Part shown: positions 7,198 to 18,355 of the stretch, piece by piece
Position numbering within the stretch: the first letter of the stretch is position 1
Layout of the letters: each line of letters starts with the position of its first letter
Assembly (NCBI GenBank): GCA_036939755.1
Contig: JALLAZ010000216.1
Location: 1 to 19,347, forward strand
Source of the DNA: Stephanodiscus triporus
Taxonomy: Eukaryota > Bacillariophyta > Thalassiosirophyceae > Thalassiosirales > Thalassiosiraceae
Reading direction: 5' to 3'
Length of the DNA stretch: 19,347 nucleotides
Program-made: the position numbers and the translations under genes
The notes under the pieces: model-generated
What the model was told of the DNA's origin: nothing
The model's input: the letters and a program-made list of their open reading frames with translations, nothing else
Databases searched by the model: none

Positions 7198-10100
7198 ATG
7201 ACGGACGTCTCCGCGACCGTCCGCGACCTGATCCAACGACGCGAGTGGGACGAGCTCGTCTCCGTATTGGAGGCGGTGGTCCTCCTGCGCCCCGACGACG
7301 GCAATAACGAAGACGAGGCGGGGGAGACGTCGACGACGCGACCCCGGGAGGGACCGCGATGGGGTCGTCGGCCGTCGTCGGCGTCCTGGTCGTCGCTGCT
7401 CAATGCGTTTTGCGCCGCCGCCATTGGGGGGGGGGCGTCGAGGACGACGTCGTCGTCCTCGTCGCGAAATGTCGACGACGACGGCGCGTCGTCGTCCTCG
7501 TCGAAGTCCCCCCGCGCACGACGCCGACGACGAACGCGTCCGTCGTCGTCGTCGGTGACATCGATCCTGTCGCTGCTGCTGCTTGCGTCGCCGGGGTCTT
7601 GCGACGGGACCGCCGTCGTGGACCACGACGGCGACGAGGACGACGATGGCGAAGGGAACACGATACTGCATCGGGTGGTCGACATGATCCTAGGCGTCTC
7701 CGCCGCGGGGCGGGGACGTCGTCGCGGCGCCCCCACCCGGCGGCGGCGGCGGCGGCATCGTCATCGTCGGTCGCGCGACGGTGGACTCGCCGTCTTTCGC
7801 GCGCTGACGGGCGCGCGGCCGGACCTGCTCTCGAGGACGAACGCGCGGGGTCAGACGCCGCTGCATCGCCTACTCGACGACGACGGGGTACGTCACGACG
7901 GGACGACGGCGGTACTGCGCGCGCTGGCGAGGGAGATGGCGGGGTCGACGTCGACAACGAGGACGACGACGCGGGACGACGACGACGACGACGACGACGT
8001 CGAGGATCGCGCGACCGCGGCGACGACGTCGCGATCGGAGGCCCGGCGGACGATGATGCGCGTGCGCGACTCGCGCGGACGGCTGCCCCTTCACTGCGCG
8101 GCCGCCTGTCCCTGGGTCGATGAAAGGACCATCCGGGCCCTGGTCGATGCGTATCCCGAGGCGTGCCACTCGCCCGTGGACGCGTCGTTTTCGTCGTCGT
8201 CGCAGATGACGCGGTGCTTGGAGTATTATCGCGGGAAGGACCTGGCGATACATATCCTCCATCGACGATTGACGGGCCGTCCCATCGTTTTGACATTCGA
8301 CAATAATGACTACGACGACGACGACGACGACGACGACGGCGACAACTACGACGACGAAGAGGATGACGACGGGAGTGGTGATAGCGACTGTTCCTCCGTA
8401 GTAGCCGAGAGCATCGAATTATCGCAGTTGGAATTATCTCAATCCCGCTGTGGCAGTGGCAGCTGTGGTGGCAGCTCCTCTGCTGGTATCGACAACGGAC
8501 GTCAACGACAACGTGAGAGACAACGACGACGGAGGCGGCGGATGGACGCCTCTGATGAGGACGATGAAAGCGGCGGCGGCGGCAACAGCGACAACGGCCG
8601 GGATGAAAATCGCCGCAGTTACCAAAACCGGGGCGCGATATCCGCGCTGTTGGAACCCCTCGTGGCGGCCGCAAACGATGCCGATGTCAATCGCGACGAG
8701 GCAGCAAGATTGGCATGCGCTGCAACCGGATCATCCGGCGTAGCCCCCGCCGCCGCGAAGGACGCGCACGAAGGCGGCGGCAACGACGACGTCGACGACG
8801 ACGACATAAACAGCGCCATGCTGTCCTCGTTGAAGAACTCAATTTACAACATGTCCGTACGCAGCTTGGACGCCGCCACGTCGTCACCGACGACGATCCT
8901 GCTTCCACTGCACATCGCCGCGCTCCACGGTGTCTCTCACGAGATACTGGAGGGATTGTGCCACGCTTACCCAGAGGGGGTGGCCACGCCTATGATCGTA
9001 TCACCCTCGCATCAGAAACAACTTCCGATCGAACTGTTTGAGGAGGGACTTGCGGGATGCGAGGTGAGGAACGCCACCAACGACGTCAATTTCTTGTCAT
9101 TGAGCGCCGATTACTTCAGCAGGTCGGACTTGCTATTCTCGTACTTCCCAGAGGCGGTATCATCCTCCTCTTCGCGGGCGACGTACTTTATAGACAAGGC
9201 AAGGTTGGCGAGGTTCGAACTATTGATACGATCGGAGGCTCGCCATCCTCCCGACTCAAACGGTTTATTGTCAGACATGGCCGGCTCGGTTTGGTTGTTC
9301 ATATGTCGTAGCACTAGCAGCAGCGGTGCGAAACCGCGAAAGTCTTCCGCCGCCCTCCCGAACTTTTACGCTCTCATCGGCCGGATACTGTCCGGCCTTG
9401 ATCCGCATTCGGTCCAGCGGCTCCATTACGTACGAACAACGTCGATACCCGATGGCGTTCTCGTCCCCCCCCTCGGCAACGGACGCACGGTGTTGGAAGA
9501 GGCGAGGGAACGCTCGTCCAATGGATCCATGGTGCACATGCTCAAGGAGAATTTCTTTCATAGCAGTGTTCTGTCATACCTCGACTTTCGCGATGCATTG
9601 TCATATTCGGCCACTTGTCGAAGGTCGTGGACGCGCGGCGTTCGCCTGCTCGAGGAAGGCGGCGAAGGCAGCAGCAAGAATGGGATTGAGACTATGGATA
9701 GAAAAGGATCGTGGAAGTTATCCGAGGATTGTAGTCAGTTGGATACACCATTACAAGGAAAAGAACGGGCGAGGAAGCTGTCACGTTTGTGGCAAAAGTT
9801 GGAACTTCCTTTTGTTACGAGCTGCACGCACACAGTGTTCATAAGCTGCAATATAACATATCAAAGTTGGGATGAGAAGAGTACGTGTGTGGGTGGAGGG
9901 TTGCTTGTCGTAGGCGAAGATGTCATAACGAATGGACGATCTGGGACTGTCGTGGCATCTGATCCAGTTAAGGCAGCAACGGCAAGAGGCGACGGGAAAC
10001 ATCCTCCATTTTCGCCTCGCGTTTGTGTTTCATTCAATCATTCTCCGGGTCGCAGCTATACCCTTTGGTACTACGGTAGTGAAGGTCACACACTGACTAT

Positions 10101-13100
10101 ATCCAACTTAGCAATCCGGCAGCTTGTTTATGCTTGCGATTACAATGGCCACAACCCGCTTCATGTGCTGCTTTCCGAGGGGGATAATCCCAGCAACATC
10201 GCGTATCAAATCGGTGCCCTCGTTGCCGCAGGGTTCGGATCGAATCTTCCGATTCATTATGCGTTGAAGGTGGGTGTACTCGAACGGACGTTGCGGTGTC
10301 TCATTGAGGCCATTCCGGCAGCTCTCCTCGACATCGATGGTGATCGGCGTACGCCGCTTCACGTGGCGTTTGACGGTTCGCGCATGCCGTACCTTGGTAT
10401 CGTACAAGCGCTCCTGACAAGCCCCGGCGTGAACGCCTCTCAACTCAAAGACTCACGCGGGAAGTTGCCTATACACATAGCCGCCGAACGTGGTGCCGGG
10501 GAAGCGCTCCTTCGAGTGTTGGTAGATGCATATGCCGATGGATGTTATCGTCTTACAGGTAAGGAACAAGCAACTTTGGACAATTGAATCTTTTACGTAT
10601 GTATGAACTCTTCTCACTGTTTGTTTATAATTGTATTTTATGTTGAATTCCAAGATGATGGCGATTTACCCCTTCATTTACTGGTGCGAAGCGGATCCGC
10701 TACCCAAGTCACGGTGGAACTCTTGATACGTCCGATAATTTATAACCCCACAATTTGTTCGTATCCAGGAAGCTTAGGGATAAATTTGCCTCTCCACAGT
10801 GAGTGTTGAAGAACTGAAACACTGGTCCTTTGTATCATACTTGTTTTATCCTTCAATACCCTCACAAAGATTGGCTGGTTTTTAGTTGCGTCTGAATATC
10901 GCTGTAAATACAGCATATTTGAAGGTCTGCTTACGTCTTACAGCGAAGGAGCTAATATTAAGCGTCAGCTGGTGCGACCCGATCCCACAACCAAAAGCGA
11001 AGAAAAGCAGGGGAAAAAAGATGCCAAGTATGCCCTTGAGATATTCGAAGAAGGCCGTGGGTCATGTATGAAATCTAATGTGGGTGCTCAATCGGCTCTC
11101 GGAGAAGCAGAGTGAGTGATGACTTCCCAGGAAGGACCGCTATTTTGTTCTATTGACATTTCTTCGACTAATATCTCTCTGACCCGGTAACGCTGCAGTT
11201 TCAATCTTCGATCAGACTTGATATTCGTACACAACCCGAATGTTCCAAAGTCCAGCCAGCCATACTTCACAATTTACTTCAGGGATGAAAAAGATCGCAT
11301 CGAACGGTTGGCCGCCGTCATCAAAAGAGAAGCATCACAATGCAGTCAGAAAGTGAATAATGGAGAATCTGCAAAGCTTACTGAAATGGCGCAGTTGGCA
11401 TGGTGCTGGATGTGTACGAATGATCACTACACGGAAGTAATCAAAAATATCACACAAAACCTATCGATAGATGCAGTTAGATTTTTGGCCTCGACAGAGA
11501 ATCCCAAATCTGAGCCAATAACAAACACTCCCATCAAAGATTGCTCAACTCCAAAATGTTCCCTTATATTAAAGTCTCGACTGAGCTTTCTGGGACGCTA
11601 TATTTTTGATCATGAAAGTTCTCCTCTCCACAAATCAGAATCATGCGTAATCCTTCGCGCGAAAGATATAGGTGCGATGGAAAGTTACATCTCAATTCAA
11701 TCTTTACTTGAAGCTCCAGACCCAGACATTGACGATTACTCTCATGGATGCGGGAGCGTCTATGGCATAACTGGTGACACCATAGAAATTGATAGATTCA
11801 TACATTTTGCAAGAAAAATCGGGTTGAGCCAATCTGAGGCGATCGCCGAAATAGAAAAGCTGCTGCTCGATTCCTGCACTTCAGAAAGCATGCCAAATCT
11901 GAAAGAAAGCGGTGTGAAAAAGTCTTTATTCAATGATTTCTGCAGAGAACACTCAATTGATGCTAAAGGTTGTCGCAGCGTAGTCGTCAAGTTTATGAAG
12001 AGCAAGCACAGCTTCGAGCTGGAAAAGCAGTGCCGCGAAATTCTTTGCGAAAGCGGAAAGTCATATCACATTGTGCCAATTCTCAATCAGTTCTCCTTCG
12101 GCAGCAGTGACGAAGGCAATAGTAATGATTTCACCAGGGGTCTATTCGAGGTGGGGCCTCCTTTGATAGACCTGTCGGGGATGAGATTCGGCGTTGTTAT
12201 GCCTTGTGCAAATGGCGATCTGAGAGACATTTTTTATCGAGAAGGGATTAGCTCGTCAAGTCTGTGCGTTATTTCGCAAAGTGTCGGTGAATCATTGCGA
12301 GCTCTCCACAAACAGGGTAAGTGATCGATTGCATATAAACATGTTTTCGCTTTACATAGTTACTCACAGGTTTCTTCTTCAATAATATTAGGCATAACTC
12401 ACGGTAACCTACAGTTGAGTAAGGTACTACGATTTGGACGGCAGATGGTTCTATCAGACTTTGGCAGTGCAATATTCCTCAAAACTATTGGTGGTATCAA
12501 TGCGATCGGTGGATCCTCAACGAAACTATGCTCCAGCATTCTTCCTCCCGAAATGATTGCTAAGATTGAATTATCCAACAGAGAAAGTTACAATCGATTC
12601 ATGAAGTATTGGAGTCATGTCGAAGCCGATGCCAAATATCTTCGAGCTCTCACACCCCACGAAAGAGATTCCATATCGCATTATGTGATGTCATGTAAAT
12701 CATCATCAGCCACCCACAACAACAAAACTGAGTTAAAAGGCTGGAAGAGTAACATCGCGTCATTGCTTGAATCAATCAGGTTCGAGGATTTGCCTCCTTT
12801 CCTGGCTAAATGCAATACCTATGGTCAATTCATTGAGGTTTGGGAGCGAATGTGCGAAAATTTCAATATTTGGGAGTACACCCTTCATCCTCGTCATTCT
12901 GACGATCAGTGTGCGTATATGTTGAAGTGCTTCGAGAATAGAATTGGCAGTCCTCAACGAGATGTTTCATTATTACCGTACAAATTGGTACCTCCTTCGG
13001 AAAAGGTTGATGTCTGGATTTTCGGTATCTTTATTTACGAGCTTTGCAGTGGTGGTAATCCATTCCACTCGGGGTATCGAGGAGACCTCCGAGGCGCCGA

Positions 13101-15103
13101 TAGTTTTTCTCGTCTCTATGAGTGGAATAGATCAACTGCAGAAAAGAATGTCAGGGAAAACGTACAAGACCCCTTGGCCCAAGATTTGTTATGCCAGATT
13201 TTGTTGCCAGCCGACGAAAGGCTTCCAACTATTTCTGCAGTTCTAAAGCATCCTTTCTTTTCCCCAAAATCACAAGAAGCGGAGCGACTCCTAGAGAAGG
13301 TTAGTCAATGACAGATTTTTATCTCTCGTCAAATTTTATTACTAACGAATAATTGCATCTTTCATCTGTTCAAAGCACGAGGAAATGCAACTACTTCGCG
13401 ATAATACAGTAACTGTTCGCAAAGTGAATAAATCATTGTCTCTGATTCTTGATGACTCAATAGAAAAGTACTGCAAGATCGCATTTGCAACTGACCAAAT
13501 CGCATTTCCATGCTGTCTGATGGTGTTGCCATACGCCCTCAATTTAAATGCGTCTAGCAATAGACCTCTTATATCTTCCAATCCTAAGCTCATTTCATTG
13601 GCTGTGCGGCTAGGTAAATGTTTACTTGGAATCAACAAAGCTACTGCAAGAATGTCATTTTGGCTGAGGATGGGTGTAAAAATGCGAGGGCAAGATAGCA
13701 TCGCATTCAAGTCACAGATGCAAGGATGGTTAATACGTGCTCAAGCAGAACCTTGCGTCTCAATCGCCATGGAAATTGTATCTGCTCTTGAGTGCGAATC
13801 AAAGTACGCGATGATTTGCAACGAGGTTCTTGCCTATGATGGCAGCGTTAGCAAAGCGAAGTCTTACATGCGCGACCCCATCCGTGCTGCTCGGAGGGAG
13901 ATAAAGCAACACTCAGATGATTTAACGGATCTGTATCAATCTATCTCCTACCTCTATCTTGTTGACGAAGTCACTATGCACCCGAGCTGTGCGTTTGGGA
14001 GGAGCAAAGGCAGTGTGTATCCAATACAACTTGAGCCCAACCCAAAACAAATTGTGAATGTTCTTCTACCTTTCATGAATATAGTCGTTATGAAAGCTCT
14101 GGCAAGAAATGGTTTTGACGGGTTGGCTTCTCTCTTGGGTTTGCCTCCTAATTTAGGTATCCACGAATCTTGGAGGTCATTCGAGCCCGGACTTTTGCAT
14201 AGCATGAAGAATTCTGCTAGTATTGAAGAATTTGTCTCTCTTCAAAGGATTATCAGAAATGATGATCACGTCTCTCGTGACGATGCATCTCAAAGCTATC
14301 ACAGTGGATCAAGTGCTTTGCATGACGGTGCAGGCAACTTTTCGTTATCTTCTCTCTGCTTAATTGATTTTGACCTCTCTCCAGGCGACCCTGCTATTGC
14401 TGGCATTCCAATGGAGCTGCTGGAGTTCCTATTTAGAGAACGTGATCCTGATAGACAGTTTGGAAAGTTGAAACGTGTCACATCAGCCAGCCAGAGCAAA
14501 AGTCTTGGTCTTTGGACCAGTGTAGAAGCCATAAGACAAATGCAAAGTATGGTGGAATTAGCAGAATTAGAGGGGCGACTTACAGAGTTGAAACTGTCGC
14601 TTGATCAAGCCGAAGTTGCTGCTGTAGAATATGCAAATCTTTTGAGAATTAGACGAATGATGGAAAAGAAGATTAATGTAAATGGCGCCGCTTTGTCTCT
14701 TGGTGAAGGTGTATTTTCTGCTGATGTCTACAATGACTCCTCTGAAATTTCACCAATCAAGGGCAAGGAAGAAGCACATCCACACTCGAGAAAACCACCT
14801 GTACATGAACAGCAGCCTAAGTATGAAGATATGAGAGAACAGGTCCCAATGCAAGATCTGGGAGATCACAGAGGCAACAGCAGTGTCAGTACAGAGTCAT
14901 CACTTGGAATTTCTACTCATGTAATGCCCCGCACAATGACTACTCCGCATCAGGGAGAAATAGTAGAGATTTTCAATCACAGAATGCCTCATCAAACTCC
15001 TTCCACTGTTCAAAATCAAACAACCGATGCGGATGAAGCTGGTTTGAGAAAGAAAATGAGAAAGTCAAAACGAAGGTTCAGGCCATGGTTTACTGCATGC
15101 TGA
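7198..15103 (+). CDS. Giant ankyrin / F-box-like / degenerate protein kinase protein, six exons, 2494 aa
   Basis: Exons 7198-10558, 10655-10798, 10886-11111, 11199-12316, 12392-13299, 13376-15103; introns 96, 87, 87, 75 and 76 bp with phases 1, 1, 2, 1, 0 that all match. The last intron has a TTACTAAC branch-like site. Start: first ATG in the open frame. Order: Asp/Ser/Arg-rich low complexity (about 40-560) with ankyrin-like G-Q-T-P-L-H (~220), G-R-L-P-L-H-C-A-A (~293) and L-L-P-L-H-I-A-A-L-H-G (~568); F-box-like L-S-Y-L-D-F-R-D-A-L-S (~790); beta-rich module H-T-V-F-I-S-C through Y-T-L-W-Y-Y-G-S-E-G-H (~875-970); ankyrin-like repeats (~977-1180), two of which cross introns; Y-A-L-E-I-F-E-E-G; kinase-like domain with V-V-V-K-F (Lys1508), H-G-N (1620-1622), D-F-G (1639-1641), P-P-E, D-V-W-I-F-G, and L-K-H-P-F-F; helical C-terminal part with a coiled-coil-like stretch (~2306-2350); and a basic tail. 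Role unknown; a signalling scaffold or ubiquitin-ligase adaptor is inference. Two separately transcribed genes cannot be fully excluded, but phase continuity favours one. Confidence 0.82.
7430..8640 (+). repeat. GAC/GTC-rich low-complexity coding tract
   Basis: Within exon 1 of the giant gene, trinucleotide runs such as (GAC)n at 7975-7999 and 8311-8338 and CGTCGTC runs at 7440-7560 encode Asp, Ser and Arg stretches. Composition is far more GC-rich than exons 3-6 of the same gene. The frame stays open, so it is likely translated as disordered linkers between ankyrin-like repeats. Runs of this kind expand and contract easily, so length variation between strains is expected. Confidence 0.8.
11950..13299 (+). 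other. Degenerate protein kinase domain with Asn in the catalytic loop
   Basis: Sub-feature of the giant gene, spread over exons 4 and 5. The beta3 Lys (V-V-V-K-F, Lys1508), a candidate alpha-C Glu in S-F-E-L-E-K, and an intact D-F-G (1639-1641) are present. The catalytic H-R-D is H-G-N, so the general-base Asp is Asn1622, and the following L-K-x-x-N is replaced by L-Q-L-S-K. About 150 residues are inserted between the P-P-E (APE-like) motif and D-V-W-I-F-G. By family knowledge this pattern points to a pseudokinase that may still bind nucleotide, but activity cannot be judged from sequence. Confidence 0.75.
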
Positions 15104-15524
15104 GGGAATAGACTTTTGAATACTACAAGCGGAAGACAAATAATCAACTCTCGTTCAATTCACCATCGAATCCTGACGAGAATCCACTTTGTCCTCACTT
15201 TGGTCATATGAATTGGAAGACGCGGACACACATGGAGGAACAAATAACATATTACACAGACACAGGGCACTAATCACTTCTCCTGTGTCCTCAATCATAC
15301 ACAGGACACACACACATAATTGATTTCATGTCTGGGAGGTCCAAGAGCAATGCAAAGAACTTGGCACTTGTCCGCCAACAACAAATTCAACCCTGTACGA
15401 AGGAACATATTCCTTGTTCTTGATCTCCGCCTTGCAACAAAACTTGACGGATCAGTAAGAGAAGCTTTAAGAGAAACTCATCCATTCAAACCCGGCTTCG
15501 AATGAGAGCTTACTACGAACGAAG
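15104..15524. other. Intergenic region between convergent genes, with an S-V-K-x-C-C relic
   Basis: Holds the 3' ends of the giant gene (plus) and the Cys-rich gene (minus). A weak inverted repeat, TCCTGTGT/ACACAGGA, lies near 15280-15307. On the minus strand 15448-15326 reads V-K-F-C-C-K and onward for 40 codons in a different frame from the Cys-rich gene. The S-V-K-x-C-C resemblance suggests a leftover third repeat, but a TGA immediately upstream and no clean splice make it non-functional as seen. Confidence 0.35.
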
Positions 15525-16091
15525 CTAGGGGGTGGTAGTGATACTACCCTTTCCAACATACTCGCATTTATCAAAAACTCTGGGGCAATTACTGTTCTCC
15601 TCACAACATTCTTTCACACTTTTGTATTCTTTTTGGGGGAGCGGAAGAAATTTATCCCTATAATAAGAAAATGTAAGAGCACCGCAGCCCCAATAGCATC
15701 CTTCAAACCAAGCGTAGTGATAAAACAGCTCCTTATTGCAGTATTTGTCTTCTTTGTCACACAACTCATCAAGAGAAAAGCAAAACCCAGGTTGACTGTA
15801 CTCGGGGTATTTCTTGCAGCATTCTTCCACAGACTTGGAGTCGGTTTCCGAGACAACAGAATCATCTTCTTCAGGAGAATGATGCTCACACGTTGGGTAC
15901 AACCCATCAAAGAAATGGTATAAAAGGCCATTTCTTGAGTTCATCGAAGCCTAAGAGTCGAGGCCCTCAGCAATCTCCACACCGCTTGATTTCTTGCTTT
16001 CGCGCTCAATGCCATCAACCATGGCACTGCAGTTGCACCCAGCAAAGATGCTATGGGCCAAAATAATCTTGGTGAATGCCTTGAGGGACAT
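15525..16091 (-). CDS. Small secreted Cys-rich protein with S-V-x-E-C-C repeats (intron or interrupted frame)
   Basis: The ATG at 16091 opens a frame with a signal-peptide-like start: Lys at 4 and 8, hydrophobic I-I-L-A-H-S-I-F-A-G, and a likely cleavage near G-C-N-C-S-A. The frame continues to an in-frame TAG at 15953-15951, then without a shift into a 141-residue Cys-rich part that ends at 15525. A 69-bp intron (GTTGAT at 16019, CTCTTAG ending 15951) would remove the TAG in phase and give a 165-aa protein. The donor is weak but the size fits the other introns. The mature part has 12 Cys and two S-V-(E/K)-E-C-C motifs about 70 residues apart, a spacing seen in small secreted diatom proteins of unknown role. 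Alternatives: stop-codon readthrough, or a pseudogene in which the downstream ATG (15944) only looks like a start. Confidence 0.6.
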
Positions 16092-16347
16092 GTTGGCATG
16101 CACTAAATGGCCTACTAAATTGCTGATGTTGCGCAGTTGCTGGAATTATTATATATTGGTCCATAACCCCCCCCCCCAAAGCTGAATTCGGCTTTGTACA
16201 TAAGGTTTTTCAAAAAGTTCTACCAGCAGATTTGTCTCGTCAAGCTGCGTTATATAAATTTTGATGACATATGGGTGCTACGATAGGGTCAAAGATAATG
16301 TTGAAGTTACAAAAAACTCCTAAAAATGAAAAACTGACTCGACCTTG
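16092..16347. other. Upstream region of the Cys-rich gene with a C run and GAATTC palindrome
   Basis: Contains the presumed promoter of the minus-strand secreted-protein gene, a run of about 11 C at 16167-16177, and the near-palindrome AAAGCTGAATTCGGCTTT at 16178-16195. No coding frame was recognised. Confidence 0.4.
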
Positions 16348-17846
16348 TCATTCAGGCCTCCGCAGGAAACATTGAAAGCACACCCATTTACCTGGGGCTG
16401 GAGTGCATGCACAATACATTCTGATCTTTTTACCGCAACCATACATGCACATGTACTGCTGGTAATCCTGACTTGCAGTGCAATGCCAATTATGATACTC
16501 TTTCACTTTCTTTGGAGCCGTAAGGGATGTATGGACCAACCCGACAGCCACATCTCCCGCTGCCTCCTCCTCCGATATGATCCAGTTGTTCCTGATGAGT
16601 TGCCATGCCAATCGCTGATGGAAAACAAGGAGTGTGGGGCAGCCAGGAATGGAACCATTTGCAAAAGCAAAATACTGAAGAGCCAGGAATTCATTCACCT
16701 CCAAAATTGCCAAAATGAACAAGAACACCCAAATCTCCCATCGCTGAGTGATCAAAGTGTCCTCAATTGATGGCAGACCATGGCGAAGGTTGTTGTGATC
16801 GTCAACGACATGACAAAAGCAGAAGTGTCAGTCAAATGGACAGGCATACCTGAACCAACTGATGACCTTAACCCCATCTTCTATCCACTTGCACACAGTC
16901 TCCTTGCACGTCTCCAATGCTGACAACGGGTCGCCTGGGGGGTGCGTCATTTCCCTCAACCAACTCAATCAAAAACGTAATGTTCGACAACACACAGCAC
17001 GCAGTGTGGAAATTGTTGTCAAATGGGTGTGGCTTTCAGGGACAAAAGATCCAACCAGGGCGTGTCCACTTATTGTGCCAAATCAACATCAACTTGTTGA
17101 GGCATATGACCCATGTGGCTAGGAAAATTGCCACCATTTGATCCTTCCATGCCTTGATCATCTGGCGTACCTGCCAGATTTTATTGACAAAGGCTGGTCT
17201 CTCAACATTGGTGACACCAAGATACCGTGTGATAGCAGTGAAACGTTTCCTCAATATATAGGCCTTAAAATTGTTTGGGCATGGATCCTCCTCTTGGTCA
17301 CAGGGGATGTTGTCATAGTTCCAAAATTGCTCCACCCCATGCACGTCAACATCAGAAGACAGATGCCAAGATAGCAAAGGATTTTGCCAAAAGTAACAGG
17401 CGCAGCAACAGAATTGACAACCCCCACACTTGTCTGGTGCAATACAACTTCCGAAAACCACATCATTGGGAAGAAGTGGAGAAAGAGCTGGAGATAATTC
17501 TTCCCAATGGGGACAAAGCCTTGATGAAATGATGGTTGGTCATATCTCCCCCCCGCTGTGTGATGATGATCAATGCCATTCCACCCCCATGTTTGACCTT
17601 CATACAGCCCACTGTCGATTACCACTGGAGGCGCATCAGCAAGCACTGGGATATTTTTGGGAGCTGGGTGTTGTCATAATCAATCTCAGATCCTTCATTG
17701 TGGACTCGCACAATATCCTAAGCGTGTTTTTGCACAAAGTAGAAGTCATCATCAATTGTGTTGTGTGTAGCAACAACAGAAGGACAGTGGGAGCAGTGGG
17801 AACAGTCACAACAGCGGCGACAGGCTCCCACAACACATCGGGATAA
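16348..17846 (-). pseudogene. Decayed piggyBac-like transposase
   Basis: Fragments of one transposase lie in order on the minus strand but in shifting frames. N-terminal part (17646-17480): G-Q-T-W-G-W-N-G-I-D and F-L-H-F-F-P-M-M-W-F-S-E. Middle (17400-17036): L-R-K-R-F-T-A-I-T-R-Y-L-G-V-T-N and A-F-V-N-K-I-W-Q-V-R. After a TGA at 17038-17036 the same frame goes on: K-P-H-P-F-D-N-N-F-H-T and I-E-L-V-E-G-N-D-A-P-P. C-terminal (16755-16348): R-W-E-I-W-V-F-L-F-I-L-A-I, then a Cys-rich zinc-finger-like end, P-G-K-W-V-C-F-Q-C. These match the order of DDE_Tnp_1_7 (piggyBac) proteins. The position expected to be the first catalytic Asp (L-D-E-S-M in the family) reads L-N-K-L-M. With stops, frameshifts and a lost catalytic residue, it cannot encode an active enzyme. 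Homology may reach a little beyond 17846; the 5' limit is not determined. Confidence 0.8.
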
Positions 17847-18355
17847 CCCTCTGTTATGATGACAACAAATTTTTGTGCCGCACTTAATTCAAAGCCGGAG
17901 ATGCTCGGTCATGTGAAAAAATATGTCGTACAAATGCCCTCTTCTTGTGGTACCAGATCGTCAACACACTGGTTTGCCGATGCATTGGGGATAGCTGCTG
18001 TGACAGCCTGTGATGAGCGGAGCCTCTTGACTAGGACAGAGCAGGTGGCACCCTAACCGGTCCGTAGGGATCGAGTTCGTGGCATGGTGGTGTTGAATAT
18101 TTTGTGATTGTTTGGAGCTCTGAGGAAAATCTACATCACCACATATTAATTCCTACTTGAACCTTTTCTTGTCGCTGAAAAACACCCCCCAACCACCAAT
18201 TTGCAAATTAATGATGGTGAAAAAACACCATAATACATCGGGGCACATGCAAATTGACCCCCTAAACATTGGCCTGCTTGGGGGGTCACTAAGGCAGAGT
18301 GACTAGACACCATGGCAAACATCAATTTATTTGTAAAAAAAGGCCAGCAAACCAA
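17847..18355. other. Probable non-coding flank of the transposase relic
   Basis: Lies upstream of the recognisable transposase. Minus-strand frames are short and broken; a few stretches could be the eroded N-terminus, but nothing is recognisable. A short inverted repeat GTCACT/AGTGAC lies near 18285-18303. Confidence 0.35.

Noticed and set aside
7400..8674. Very long Arg-rich minus-strand frame (over 400 codons)
   Set aside because: It is the complement of GAC/GTC repeats in exon 1 of the giant gene. Stops are rare in such sequence by composition alone, and no family motif appears.
16862..17122. Plus-strand open frames across the transposase region
   Set aside because: They are shadows; the minus strand in the same interval reads the piggyBac-like K-P-H-P-F and E-L-V-E-G-N-D-A-P-P blocks.
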